Part shown: positions 55,794 to 64,000 of the stretch, one piece after another
Numbering within the stretch: the stretch's first letter is position 1
How the letters are laid out: every line of letters begins with the position of its first letter
Assembly: GCF_000829675.1 (NCBI RefSeq)
Contig: NZ_BBRX01000017.1
Span: 1 to 64,000 of the forward strand
DNA: 64,000 nucleotides
From: Acinetobacter rudis
GTDB taxonomy: Bacteria > Pseudomonadota > Gammaproteobacteria > Pseudomonadales > Moraxellaceae
Direction: 5' to 3'
Program-made: the position numbers and the translations under genes
The notes under the pieces: model-generated
The model's input: the letters and a program-made list of their open reading frames with translations, nothing else
What the model was told of the DNA's origin: nothing
Databases searched by the model: none

Positions 55794-57206
55794 TTATTTT
55801 AAATCAAAAAGTTTTCCAGGGTTCATCACACCATTTGGATCGAAAACCTGTTTTAATGCACGCATATATTCTATTTCTTCAGCACTACGGGTGTAGTCCA
55901 AATACGGCTTTTTGGTCATTCCTACACCATGTTCAGCAGAAATCGAACCATCGTATTTTTTCACTGTATCAAATACATATTTGTTAACTACCTGACACTT
56001 AGCAAAGAATTCATCTTTACTCAAATCAGCTGGCTTTAAGATATTGAGGTGTAAATTACCATCACCAATATGGCCAAACCAGCAAATTTCAAAATCAGGG
56101 TAGTTTTCAGACACGATCGCATCAATTTCTTCAATAAATGCAGGAACATGACTAATTAGAACTGAAATATCATTTTTATATGGAATAAATGGCGCAATAG
56201 ATTCAGAAATATCTTCACGTAAGCGCCATAAATTTTGTACTTGCTCGAGGCTTTGACTCATCACACCATCTAGCACCCAGCCTTGTTCCATACAATGTTC
56301 AAAGATTTCCATCGCCGCGTCCATAATTGGCTCATACGGCGCTTCAAACTCTAGTAATACATAAAATGGGCATTCAGTTGCAAATGGACGTTGTACGTGG
56401 CCATGGTCGAGTACTTTTTGCATTGCAAGTTCACCAAAGAACTCAAATGCAGTTAAATCGATTTTATTTTGAAATGCGTGAAGTACCGGCATAACCGCAG
56501 CAAAATCAGGTACACCTAAAACGATCACTTGAAGATCATGTGGTTGACGTTCAAGCTTAATTTCAGCTTCAGTCACAATCCCCAAAGTCCCTTCTGCACC
56601 AATGAATAAATGCTGCATCGCATAACCGGTTGCATTTTTAATCATGCCTTTATTTAAACGGAGAATATCGCCCTTACCTGTCACTACAGTAAGACCTAAA
56701 ATCCAGTTACGTGTCATGCCATATTTGATGACTTTAATACCACCCGCATTGGTCCCGATATTCCCGCCCATTTGCGAAGAACCTGCAGAGGCAAAATCAA
56801 CTGGATAATACATCCCTTGCTCAGTTGCATAGTCTTGTAATTGTTCAGTGACCACGCCAGCTTGAATACGCACCATACGGTCAGCAGGTAAAAACTGTAG
56901 GATTTGGTTCATTTTGTCCAAACTCACTACGATTTCACCATTACTTGCTACAGCACCAGCAGAAAGCCCAGTACGACCACCACTCGGTGTAATCGCAACA
57001 TTGAACTGATTTGCAAGTTTAACTATAGCTTGAACTTGTTCAGTGCTTGATGGGAACACGATAACCGATGGATTTGGATCAAAGTGCTTAGTATGGTCTC
57101 GTCCCCAATTTTCGAGACTATCGCTATCCGTTTTAATACGATTTTCGCCAACAATAGCGGTCAATTGGGTCAGTAATTCGGGGTTTAAAGCGACTGGAGC
57201 ATTCAT
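55794..57206 (-). CDS. FAD-linked 2-hydroxyacid dehydrogenase (D-2-hydroxyglutarate/D-lactate type)
   Basis: A 470-residue FAD-binding oxidoreductase of the GlcD/D2HGDH group. The N-terminal FAD region reads VAITPSGGRTGLSAGAVAS and the C-terminal part EICWFGHIGDGNLHLNIL and SAEHGVGMTK, with histidines of the metal/active site. Such enzymes oxidise D-2-hydroxyacids and pass electrons to ETF or quinones. It is divergent from serA; D-2-hydroxyglutarate is a SerA side product in Pseudomonas, so the pair may form one cycle. Start Met 57206 gives MNAPVALNPELL. Confidence 0.88.
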   Translation of the reverse strand: MNAPVALNPELLTQLTAIVGENRIKTDSDSLENWGRDHTKHFDPNPSVIVFPSSTEQVQAIVKLANQFNVAITPSGGRTGLSAGAVASNGEIVVSLDKMNQILQFLPADRMVRIQAGVVTEQLQDYATEQGMYYPVDFASAGSSQMGGNIGTNAGGIKVIKYGMTRNWILGLTVVTGKGDILRLNKGMIKNATGYAMQHLFIGAEGTLGIVTEAEIKLERQPHDLQVIVLGVPDFAAVMPVLHAFQNKIDLTAFEFFGELAMQKVLDHGHVQRPFATECPFYVLLEFEAPYEPIMDAAMEIFEHCMEQGWVLDGVMSQSLEQVQNLWRLREDISESIAPFIPYKNDISVLISHVPAFIEEIDAIVSENYPDFEICWFGHIGDGNLHLNILKPADLSKDEFFAKCQVVNKYVFDTVKKYDGSISAEHGVGMTKKPYLDYTRSAEEIEYMRALKQVFDPNGVMNPGKLFDLK

Positions 57207-57625
57207 TGTCAGCAGACCTAGCAAAGTAAGACACGGGGTAAAAGTTCAGCAAATTCATGAACAGTAGCGAGCTGCTTACACTGTCCAGATCATAGACAAG
57301 ATCACAGACAAGCACATGATATTTGACTCAGCAGTACAGAAACTGCCTGATTAGGCTTTGTAGTATAAGGCATTTTTAGACAATCGGCTTAGTTGAATTG
57401 GCTAGACTCGACCAAAACTCGGCTAAAATCGCGTGTTCAGTACGCTATCAAAGGCTTTATTCATCAAGCTTTTACAGTAAAATCACCTCAAAATGATTAA
57501 AACTAACACTATGAAGCAAAAACGTTTAAAAAATATCAGCATACAACGATTGAAAGCAAATGCGTATAGTCGCTTTGGTGTGCTAATATACTGCCACTAA
57601 ATTTGGCCTTTGTAGCGGAGCCGTA
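57207..57625. other. Divergent control region with a short upstream ORF
   Basis: About 420 bp between the flavoprotein gene and serA. A 35-codon frame (57493-57600), MIKTNTMKQKRLKN and so on to a TAA, ends 25 bases before serA; TAAAAT just upstream could be its -10. The -10-like TAATAT at 57582-57587 is inside that frame and could serve serA directly. Nothing else is recognised. Confidence 0.4.
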
Positions 57626-58858
57626 ATGAGTCAACATCTTTCACTACCTAAAGATAAAATTCGTTTTCTATTGCTTGAAGGTGTGCATCAAAATGCAATC
57701 GACACCTTAAATGCAGCAGGTTATACCAACATTGATTATCGCAAAACAGCACTTGATGGCGATGCGCTTAAAGAAGCTATTGCTGATGCGCACTTTGTTG
57801 GAATCCGTTCCCGCACGCAATTGACTGAAGAAGTATTTGAAGCTGCCAACAAATTAATCGCAGTAGGTTGTTTCTGTATCGGAACTAACCAAGTTAATTT
57901 AACAGCAGCAATGGAACGCGGTATTCCAGTATTCAACGCACCATATTCTAATACCCGTTCTGTAGCTGAATTGGTTCTTGCTGAAACAATCTTATTGTTA
58001 CGTGGTGTACCTGAAAAATCTGCATCTTGTCACCGTGGTGGTTGGAACAAGTCTGCAGCAGGTTCATTTGAAACTCGTGGTAAAACGCTAGGTATCGTGG
58101 GTTACGGCTCAATTGGTTCACAACTTTCTGTTTTAGCTGAAAGCTTGGGTATGCATGTCATTTATTATGATGCAGTCACTAAATTGCCAATGGGTAATGC
58201 ACGCCAAGTGGGTAGCCTTAACGAATTATTAGCGAATGCTGATGTCGTCACGCTACACGTTCCAGATGTACCATCTACTCGTAATTTCTTTGGCAAAGAT
58301 CAGTTTGCACAAATGAAACAAGGTTCAATCTTCCTTAATGCTGCACGTGGTACGTGTGTTGTCATCGAAGACCTTGCTGATGCAATCAAATCTGGCCATG
58401 TTGCTGGTGCTGCAGTTGACGTATTCCCGAAAGAACCTAAAGCAAATGGTGAAGAGTTCATCTCACCACTTCGCGGTTTGGACAACGTGATCTTGACTCC
58501 ACACGTGGGTGGTTCAACCATGGAAGCTCAAGCCAATATTGGTCTTGAAGTTGCTGAAAAATTTGTTGCTTACTCTGACAAAGGTATGACTTTATCTGCG
58601 GTTAACTTCCCAGAAATCGCATTACCATTGACTGAAGGCAAACACCGCTTATTGCACATCCATCAAAACGTTCCGGGTGTGTTATCTAAAATCAACAACC
58701 TCTTTGCTGAACACGGCATTAACATCTCTGGTCAATCTTTAATGACTAAAGGTGATGTTGGTTATTTAGTGATGGATGTAGATGCAACTGCATCTAAAGA
58801 AGCTTTAGATACGTTACACGAAGTTGAAGGTACAATCCGCGTTCGTGTTTTATTCTAA
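57626..58858 (+). CDS. serA: D-3-phosphoglycerate dehydrogenase
   Basis: A 410-residue enzyme that begins serine synthesis by oxidising 3-phosphoglycerate with NAD. The nucleotide site is GIVGYGSIGSQ near residue 160, and the catalytic His is in TPHVGGST. The C-terminal ACT domain (about 330-410) binds serine for feedback control. Length equals E. coli SerA. GGAG at 57617-57620 supports the start. It is followed by a strong terminator. Confidence 0.97.
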   Translation: MSQHLSLPKDKIRFLLLEGVHQNAIDTLNAAGYTNIDYRKTALDGDALKEAIADAHFVGIRSRTQLTEEVFEAANKLIAVGCFCIGTNQVNLTAAMERGIPVFNAPYSNTRSVAELVLAETILLLRGVPEKSASCHRGGWNKSAAGSFETRGKTLGIVGYGSIGSQLSVLAESLGMHVIYYDAVTKLPMGNARQVGSLNELLANADVVTLHVPDVPSTRNFFGKDQFAQMKQGSIFLNAARGTCVVIEDLADAIKSGHVAGAAVDVFPKEPKANGEEFISPLRGLDNVILTPHVGGSTMEAQANIGLEVAEKFVAYSDKGMTLSAVNFPEIALPLTEGKHRLLHIHQNVPGVLSKINNLFAEHGINISGQSLMTKGDVGYLVMDVDATASKEALDTLHEVEGTIRVRVLF

Positions 58859-58920
58859 GCGTTTCTATACATTGAAAATGCTGGGCTAAGCTCAATTTAG
58901 CGACACATTTTCATTGCTAA

Positions 58921-58978
58921 AAAACCACACTTGTATTTTGATATCGTGTTAATTTTATCAAATACAAGCTGTGGTTTT
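58921..58978 (+). terminator. Terminator of serA
   Basis: AAAACCACA (58921-58929) and TTGTATTTTGATA pair with TATCAAATACAAG and TGTGGTTTT (to 58978), with small bulges, then a T-run. It shares the AAAACCACA stem with two other terminators in the window. Confidence 0.88.
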
Positions 58979-59052
58979 TTTTGCCTTTACAAGAGGCCCA
59001 ATCAGATCTCCAAAGTGATCTCAAGCCACAAGCCCATCGATTTGGTGAGACT

Positions 59053-59967
59053 ATGTCCTTCCTTAAAAATGCTCCTCAGCTGCAAGCAATCGGCTTGCTG
59101 CTCTTAGCAATCATTTCATTACAAAGTAGTGGTTCGCTTGCTAAAGTTCTATTTCATGAGTTTCCTGTGCTCACCGTCGCTGCTATGCGAATTTTACTCA
59201 GCGCAATTATCCTGACAGTTATATTCAAAGCGTGGAAAATTAACTTTAGTCAAGTACGCTGGAAAGCGGTTTTAAGCTATGGCTGTGCTTTAGCAGGAAT
59301 GAACATCTTATTCTATTCGGCGATTAGCCGTTTACCTCTTGGCATTGCAGTTTCATTCGAATTTATTGGCCCGCTCGGTGTTGCACTATATTACGCAAAA
59401 CAACGTTTTGATTTTGTTTGGGTGGGTATGGCCATATTGGGTATTATCCTTTTATTTCCCTTCGATCAATCAGCACAAGACTTGGACCTTATCGGTATTG
59501 CACTTGCTTTAGGTGCAGGAGCGTGCTGGGCACTGTATATTGTTGCTGGACAAAAACCATCTGGCGTATCAGGCAACCATACCGTCTGTTTAGGCATGTG
59601 TATTGGTATGGTCGTCATGTTGCCATTTTTATTGTTCTCACCAGCATTAGCACAAGTCGCCGAACTTCCTGCACTTTATTATTTTATTGCGCTGGCTGTA
59701 TTGGCAAGTGCTCTACCGTTTAGCTTAGAGATGGTGGCTTTACGTAATCTCAGTCCACTGAGTTTCGGTACACTGACCAGTCTCGAACCTGCAATTGCAG
59801 CACTATCAGGTTTTATCTTTCTAGGTGAGTATTTACTTTGGACACAGTGGTTAGCACTACTGACCATTGTGATGGCTTCCATGGGGTGTACCTACACCAC
59901 TCAACGTGCTCGACAACAACGTGAACAACAAGCTGCAGCACTCGAACAGCCTGCTTCAAAATCTTAA
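59053..59967 (+). CDS. EamA/DMT-family exporter (RhtA-like)
   Basis: A 304-residue membrane protein with ten helices in two EamA repeats (about 10-140 and 155-290). It resembles RhtA, which exports threonine and homoserine, but substrate is not fixed. The start is Met at 59053 (MSFLKNAP); the upstream TTG frame to 58981 overlaps the terminator and is not used. A close paralogue follows within 25 bp. Confidence 0.88.
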   Translation: MSFLKNAPQLQAIGLLLLAIISLQSSGSLAKVLFHEFPVLTVAAMRILLSAIILTVIFKAWKINFSQVRWKAVLSYGCALAGMNILFYSAISRLPLGIAVSFEFIGPLGVALYYAKQRFDFVWVGMAILGIILLFPFDQSAQDLDLIGIALALGAGACWALYIVAGQKPSGVSGNHTVCLGMCIGMVVMLPFLLFSPALAQVAELPALYYFIALAVLASALPFSLEMVALRNLSPLSFGTLTSLEPAIAALSGFIFLGEYLLWTQWLALLTIVMASMGCTYTTQRARQQREQQAAALEQPASKS

Positions 59968-59990
59968 TTCTGCCTCACAAAGATCCAGTT

Positions 59991-60959
59991 ATGCTATTAG
60001 ACATAAGCTGGATCATGTTAAAATTCATCCATTCCATTGTGAACGCCTTTGTCATGCCCAATACTCAACTCACTGCCATTTGCTTCATGATTTTATCGAT
60101 GCTGGCTTATCAGGTCAGTGCTTCATATGCTAAGCAATTGATCGCAGTATTGGACCCACTCACTGTTGTCACACTACGCTTATGCTTTGCCTCCATCATG
60201 ATTTTCGTCATGTTTCGTTCTTGGCGTATTATCAAACGTCTAGGCGATCTACGTTGGCGCGACCTGCTACTATATTCAGGCGCTGTAGCCCTAATGAACG
60301 TCTTATTCTATGCATCTTTGGGTAAGTTACCGCAAGGTATTGCAGTCGGGTTAGAGTTCATGGGACCGCTTACACTGGCCTTGATTTCGATTAAGCAACG
60401 TATGGATCTGCTTTGGGTCTGCTTAGCTATTGCTGGAATCGCCCTCTTAGTGCCATGGCAAGATGCAGCACAAGCGCACTTCTCTTATCTCGGTGCCGCT
60501 TATGCCTTAGGTGCTGGTGTATGTTGGGCTTTTTATATTTACTTTGGTCAACGTGTTGCACATCAAAATATCGGCATGCATGCGCTCAGCATCGCGATCT
60601 GTATTTCAGCACTTTGCCTATTGCCTTTTAGCTTGGCCTATAATGCAGAAGCCGTACTTAATACCCAATATTGGGGACATGCCCTGCTGATTGCGCTTTT
60701 GGCAACCGCTATTCCATACACATTGGATCTAATGGCACTTAAGCGCTTAAGCAAACTCAGCTACGGCACCTTGTCGAGTCTATCGCCTGCACTTGCTGCC
60801 TTAGCTGGATTTATCCTACTCAATGAACGCATTAGCACATTACAAATGGTCGCTTTAGCCTGCATCATTATGGCGTCGATTGGCGTGACTATTGGCTCTG
60901 CACGACAAAAAGCTGAACAACTCATCTCTCCAAATGATAGATCATTAAATCAAAAATAA
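59991..60959 (+). CDS. EamA/DMT-family exporter, second copy
   Basis: A 322-residue ten-helix EamA protein, similar in sequence to the one directly before it (compare AGMNILFYSAISRLPLGIAV and ALMNVLFYASLGKLPQGIAV), so a tandem duplication is likely. The start could be 59991, 60018 or 60054; the last (MPNTQLTA) best matches the partner's N-terminus. Substrate unknown, probably an amino acid or related metabolite. Confidence 0.85.
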   Translation: MLLDISWIMLKFIHSIVNAFVMPNTQLTAICFMILSMLAYQVSASYAKQLIAVLDPLTVVTLRLCFASIMIFVMFRSWRIIKRLGDLRWRDLLLYSGAVALMNVLFYASLGKLPQGIAVGLEFMGPLTLALISIKQRMDLLWVCLAIAGIALLVPWQDAAQAHFSYLGAAYALGAGVCWAFYIYFGQRVAHQNIGMHALSIAICISALCLLPFSLAYNAEAVLNTQYWGHALLIALLATAIPYTLDLMALKRLSKLSYGTLSSLSPALAALAGFILLNERISTLQMVALACIIMASIGVTIGSARQKAEQLISPNDRSLNQK

Positions 60960-60967
60960 ATGCCATT

Positions 60968-61030
60968 TTCACTGATCAATAGTCTGTGTGGAAAACCGCC
61001 AAGTTATCCACAAGTTCATCGATCAGTGAA
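60968..61030. repeat. Inverted repeat with a DnaA box in the loop
   Basis: TTCACTGATC (60968-60977) and GATCAGTGAA (61021-61030) are a perfect 10-bp inverted repeat. The loop between them contains TTATCCACA (61004-61012), a consensus DnaA box, and TGTGGAAAA (60987-60995). It lies between the convergent EamA and SRPBCC genes. Confidence 0.45.
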
Positions 61031-61039
61031 CTAAAATGC

Positions 61040-61591
61040 TCATATATTTTTAGATTGGGCTATACTTTTCTGAAGCTGTTTTAAAATTCGATGCCGAATT
61101 AAACCACTCACTGGGCGAATCAAATACCAGTATGGTCTAAATTTAGATAATGCCTTTGCACCTAAACAGGACACGCGAGTTTCAGTTGTAACACGGCAAC
61201 GCGTGTCATCTAATTGTTCAATTGAAAAATATAAAATGAGTTTTGCATCACCAAGCTGATCAAAAGCCAGAAATGACTCTGCACTATCAATGACAACCTG
61301 CCCGTAATCAAGTTTCCAAAATTGACCGACCAGACCAAAAACAACTTCTTGATCGCCATTTTTTTCGAGTAAAGTAAAGTTATCAAGGCCAAAGGTTTTT
61401 TGGGATTGTTTTGACTTATGCAATAAACGATGAGGAAGCTCTCTCAGTGCAATCGCATATCTGAAGAACAAATCACGATCAGCCTGATAGTTTAAGATTT
61501 CCTTCATCACCTCCGCAGCAGAGCCTACCATATCTAAATGATGTTCTTCGCAATAGTTATAGACTGGTAAATATTTTACATTCAATGACAT
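61040..61591 (-). CDS. SRPBCC/DUF2867-like protein
   Basis: A 183-residue soluble protein. Residues ~120-175 read ETRVSCLGAKALSKFRPYW and then LIRPVSGLIRHRIL, the end typical of the DUF2867/START-like group that binds hydrophobic ligands or acts in polyketide-like chemistry. No catalytic residues can be named. It is divergent from nothing close; LysR begins 31 bp upstream on the same strand. Confidence 0.7.
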   Translation of the reverse strand: MSLNVKYLPVYNYCEEHHLDMVGSAAEVMKEILNYQADRDLFFRYAIALRELPHRLLHKSKQSQKTFGLDNFTLLEKNGDQEVVFGLVGQFWKLDYGQVVIDSAESFLAFDQLGDAKLILYFSIEQLDDTRCRVTTETRVSCLGAKALSKFRPYWYLIRPVSGLIRHRILKQLQKSIAQSKNI

Positions 61592-61622
61592 ATTACATAC
61601 TCCGCAGGGTTACTCTACTTTG

Positions 61623-62537
61623 CTATGTAATACCCAATAAGTCTACACATTGATAAAAATCCTGAATGGATTTAGCACAGCGTTCAATGATGACGTCATT
61701 ATCTTTTTTCCAGATGAGCTGAACTTCAGCCTGACTATTGTTGTCACCTAGAGCAATTAATTTGACGTTCTGCGGTAAAACTGTAGAAAACTCTTCAGGC
61801 ACGATACAAATCCCTAAACCTTGTGCCACTAAGTCTAATTGCGAGAGCTTCCTTGAAGATATTCTCGATTTCTTTTGGGAAAACCCATGACTTAAACAAA
61901 GACTAGAGACTAAATAACTTAGACCTCCTCGTTCAGCATGTGGGGTAGAGACAAAGTTAAAATCCTTTAAATCACCAACATACACACTGCTCTTATCATC
62001 AAAGTTTGGATCAGAGCTTGATACCGCGACATATAAAGGTGCGACATATAAACACACAGCATTCACTTCGTTTAACGTATGATAAATTGGTGGACGAATA
62101 AACCCAATATCAATCTCACCACTCTGTATCGCCTCAATTTGAGCCTCAGAAGAAAGCGTATTCAACTCGATACTAATGTCATACTCTTCACAAAGTTGAT
62201 CTAAAAGCTGCAGTTTTTTTTGATCTAAAATAATACTACTCGAATGGCTAAGCTTTAACGTTCTATTTTCACCTCGACTGATTCCCTTTGCTAACTCAAT
62301 CGAATGATTAAAATAATCCAGATTTTTTTTTATATTTTTATAAAGAAAAGACCCAGCAGCGGTTAATTTAATTCTCTTCTCAGATCGATCAAAAATAATA
62401 AAACCCAGTTCATCTTCTAAATTCTTTATTTGACGGCTCAAGGCAGATTGGGCAATAAATAGTTTTTCTGAAGCTGAGATAAAACTCCCTTCTTCAACAA
62501 TTTTAACCAGATAAGTGCATTGTTTGAATGTTAACAT
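61623..62537 (-). CDS. LysR-type transcriptional regulator
   Basis: A 304-residue LysR regulator: N-terminal winged helix (MLTFKQCTYLVKIVEEGSF, then KLFIAQSALSRQIKNLEDEL) and a C-terminal substrate-binding domain. Its stop lies 31 bp before the SRPBCC-like gene, so both may form an operon. A tiny ORF lies divergently upstream. The inducer is unknown. Confidence 0.93.
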   Translation of the reverse strand: MLTFKQCTYLVKIVEEGSFISASEKLFIAQSALSRQIKNLEDELGFIIFDRSEKRIKLTAAGSFLYKNIKKNLDYFNHSIELAKGISRGENRTLKLSHSSSIILDQKKLQLLDQLCEEYDISIELNTLSSEAQIEAIQSGEIDIGFIRPPIYHTLNEVNAVCLYVAPLYVAVSSSDPNFDDKSSVYVGDLKDFNFVSTPHAERGGLSYLVSSLCLSHGFSQKKSRISSRKLSQLDLVAQGLGICIVPEEFSTVLPQNVKLIALGDNNSQAEVQLIWKKDNDVIIERCAKSIQDFYQCVDLLGIT

Positions 62538-62633
62538 ATCTCATAATTAGATAGGTGGGGATTATTTCTATATTAGATTAGATCATTAAATTCTTATATC
62601 TTTTTATCAGATTTTCTCTGAGTTGAAATAAAG

Positions 62634-62765
62634 ATGGCGATTAAATATAAAATTACTCTATTCGTTGTGATGGCTATTATCTGCTTACTTGCCCAATCTT
62701 TTGATACCTATATGGGAACGAGCAATCTCAAAAAAGACTCAGGAATAGATCAGCTTATTGATTAA
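62634..62765 (+). CDS. Predicted 43-residue membrane micropeptide
   Basis: A short frame, MAIKYKITLFVVMAIICLLA then a polar tail ending IDQLID. It has one hydrophobic segment (about residues 7-22), so it could be a single-pass membrane micropeptide. It is divergent from the LysR gene and starts 97 bp from it. The ribosome site is weak. Small frames of this size also occur by chance, so this is tentative. Confidence 0.4.
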   Translation: MAIKYKITLFVVMAIICLLAQSFDTYMGTSNLKKDSGIDQLID

Positions 62766-62790
62766 CAAAGACACTCCTCTCCCTTGTTCT

Positions 62791-62816
62791 CATTGCATCA
62801 TCTGTGCGATGCAATG
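62791..62816. repeat. 9-bp inverted repeat after the small ORF
   Basis: CATTGCATC (62791-62799) and GATGCAATG (62808-62816) form a perfect hairpin with an 8-base loop, 25 bp beyond the small ORF. No T-run follows. It may be a terminator-like or binding element. Confidence 0.5.
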
Positions 62817-62982
62817 CCAAATGAGTCGATGATTTAAGTCATATCATCCTCATTTAATTGAGCTTCTTATACTGCAAATATGGATCTAATATTTTCATGA
62901 ACCATAAAGCATCTTAGCGGCAAATCACAAACTGTTTGGGCATTCCAGCGCATAACGATTGAACAAGGGAATACCGGCTTCA

Positions 62983-63303
62983 TTACTCAGCAATGATGTC
63001 GTAATAAAGGTCATCCAAACACAGCACAGTAGCAATTTTTTTGCCTTCAATTTCGATAGGAACGTGAATCACTGTACGAATCAGTTGTGTCCCTATTTTC
63101 TCCTCATAACGATGAATACGCACTTGCTCAGCAATCACTTCCGCACTTTTTAAATATTCAATAAAGTTTGGGTCATAACCCTTTTGCTTTTTAAAATCAG
63201 AAAAGCACTGCTCCCCCACAGACATGTCTTGCTTCGCCCAAGTCGTAGTACTTAAACCAAACAACATTAGAATCGCCAGTAAAGAAGAGAGTAACTTTTG
63301 CAT
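62983..63303 (-). CDS. Small secreted protein, unknown
   Basis: A 106-residue protein with a signal peptide (MQKLLSSLLAILMLFGLSTT, cleavage near TWA at 21-23). The mature part is polar with two cysteines (EQCFSDF and VLCLDDL). No family is recognised. The start at 63303 is the first Met and gives a full signal. It is alone in its stretch. Confidence 0.7.
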   Translation of the reverse strand: MQKLLSSLLAILMLFGLSTTTWAKQDMSVGEQCFSDFKKQKGYDPNFIEYLKSAEVIAEQVRIHRYEEKIGTQLIRTVIHVPIEIEGKKIATVLCLDDLYYDIIAE

Positions 63304-63393
63304 TTTATTTCAGCCTAAATCATCAAAACACCCGCAGCTATCCTGAGTTTCATCGCCCCATTCAAGATGTGGAACATACCTGTATATTTATTT

Positions 63394-64000
63394 TTAAATC
63401 CAAAAAATTTGGTAAGCTAAACGACAAATCAACACGCTCACCAGAATTAAAAATAGAATACGAATAAATCCGCTACCATATTTTAGTGCAACCTTAACAC
63501 CGACAATTGCCCCGAGGACATTGGCAACCGCCATGGTCAAACCATATTGAAATAACACATGACCAGCTGGAACAAAGAAACTCAGTGCAGCAAAATTAGT
63601 CATAAAATTGGCAATTTTAGACAGTGCCGAAGCATGTAAAAAATCCACTTTTAAATAACGAATAAAATAAAAAATAAAAAAGCTACCCGTACCTGGGCCG
63701 AAAATACCATCATAAAAGCCAATCAGTACACTTCCCACAGCAGCCAGAACCAGCACTTGTGTTGTGATCACTTGCTCAACGTGATCTTGGCCGAATTGTT
63801 TTTTTAAAAATGTGTAGATCGCAATCACGATCAGCATGACAAGGACTAAAGGTTTGAGCACATCCGTGGCAATATAACTGACACACATTGCCCCTATATA
63901 AGAGCCCAACCCTGCAAATATAGCGATGACGAATAACAATCGCCAAGGAATACGTACACGGCGCATAAATGAAAAGGCCGCTGAAGCAGTGCCACAAATT
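63394..64000 (-). CDS. TSUP-family (TauE/SafE) permease, partial
   Basis: The C-terminal part of a sulfite exporter TauE/SafE (TSUP) permease. The frame stays open past the first Met (63966) to the window edge, reading CGTASAAFSFMRR upstream, which fits the TSUP family, so the gene starts outside the window. Five to six helices are visible, with IGFYDGIFGPGTGSFF, the typical TSUP loop. Substrate is unknown. Confidence 0.85.
   Translation of the reverse strand, partial: ICGTASAAFSFMRRVRIPWRLLFVIAIFAGLGSYIGAMCVSYIATDVLKPLVLVMLIVIAIYTFLKKQFGQDHVEQVITTQVLVLAAVGSVLIGFYDGIFGPGTGSFFIFYFIRYLKVDFLHASALSKIANFMTNFAALSFFVPAGHVLFQYGLTMAVANVLGAIVGVKVALKYGSGFIRILFLILVSVLICRLAYQIFWI

Overview
The window reads as a chromosomal segment of an Acinetobacter species. 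The support is low G+C coding sequence with Acinetobacter-type gene content: a chromosomal class D beta-lactamase of the OXA-24/OXA-51-like branch, polyphosphate:AMP phosphotransferase (pap), a FFLEELY-type protein, an isolated gspF-gspG pair and a ubiE-ubiJ-ubiB operon. The species cannot be fixed from sequence reading alone. No prophage, insertion sequence, CRISPR array, tRNA or rRNA gene was found; most of the window is ordinary housekeeping chromosome.

Layout. 1-4.4 kb: an ABC1/UbiB-like kinase, the fluoride channel crcB, a HopJ-family protein, the OXA beta-lactamase and two AT-rich unknown genes. 4.6-11.7 kb: mostly minus-strand genes (GFA-type zinc protein, a TIGR03862-type flavoprotein coupled to a TrmB-like methyltransferase, yacG, a glyoxalase-II-like hydrolase, hemH, a DUF4062 protein, murI, DUF1285). 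11.9-20.2 kb: ETF-ubiquinone oxidoreductase, azoR, tusA, corC-lnt, csaA, and the type II secretion genes gspG and gspF. 20.3-31 kb: priA, a CPA2 antiporter, hslO, cbpM, a YdcH protein, a CorA-type transporter, pnp and rpsO. 31.2-40.5 kb: the recC-recB-recD operon on the minus strand. 40.8-47.2 kb: a DUF697-like protein, pap, the FFLEELY protein and ubiEJB.

47.5-52.6 kb is a chaperone-usher fimbrial operon (pilin, chaperone, usher, tip adhesin-like protein). Its usher gene is broken by an apparent one-base loss in a run of A. 52.8-64 kb: a class III aminotransferase with an AraC-type regulator, a small lipoprotein, a D-2-hydroxyglutarate/D-lactate dehydrogenase-like flavoprotein divergent from serA, two EamA exporters in tandem, a SRPBCC-like protein, a LysR regulator, a tiny membrane ORF, a secreted small protein and a TSUP permease cut by the right edge.

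Functional themes: ubiquinone-linked metabolism (ubiEJB, ETF-QO, two ABC1 kinases, and the flavoprotein next to serA, which may recycle a SerA by-product); DNA repair and replication restart (recBCD, priA, yacG); RNA decay and translation (rpsO, pnp); envelope biogenesis (lnt, murI, gspFG, fimbriae). The most notable non-genic signals are four DnaA-box-like 9-mers spaced exactly 12 bp apart at the start of recD, three TTGATCA sites between pap and the FFLEELY gene, and three terminators sharing the stem AAAACCACA.
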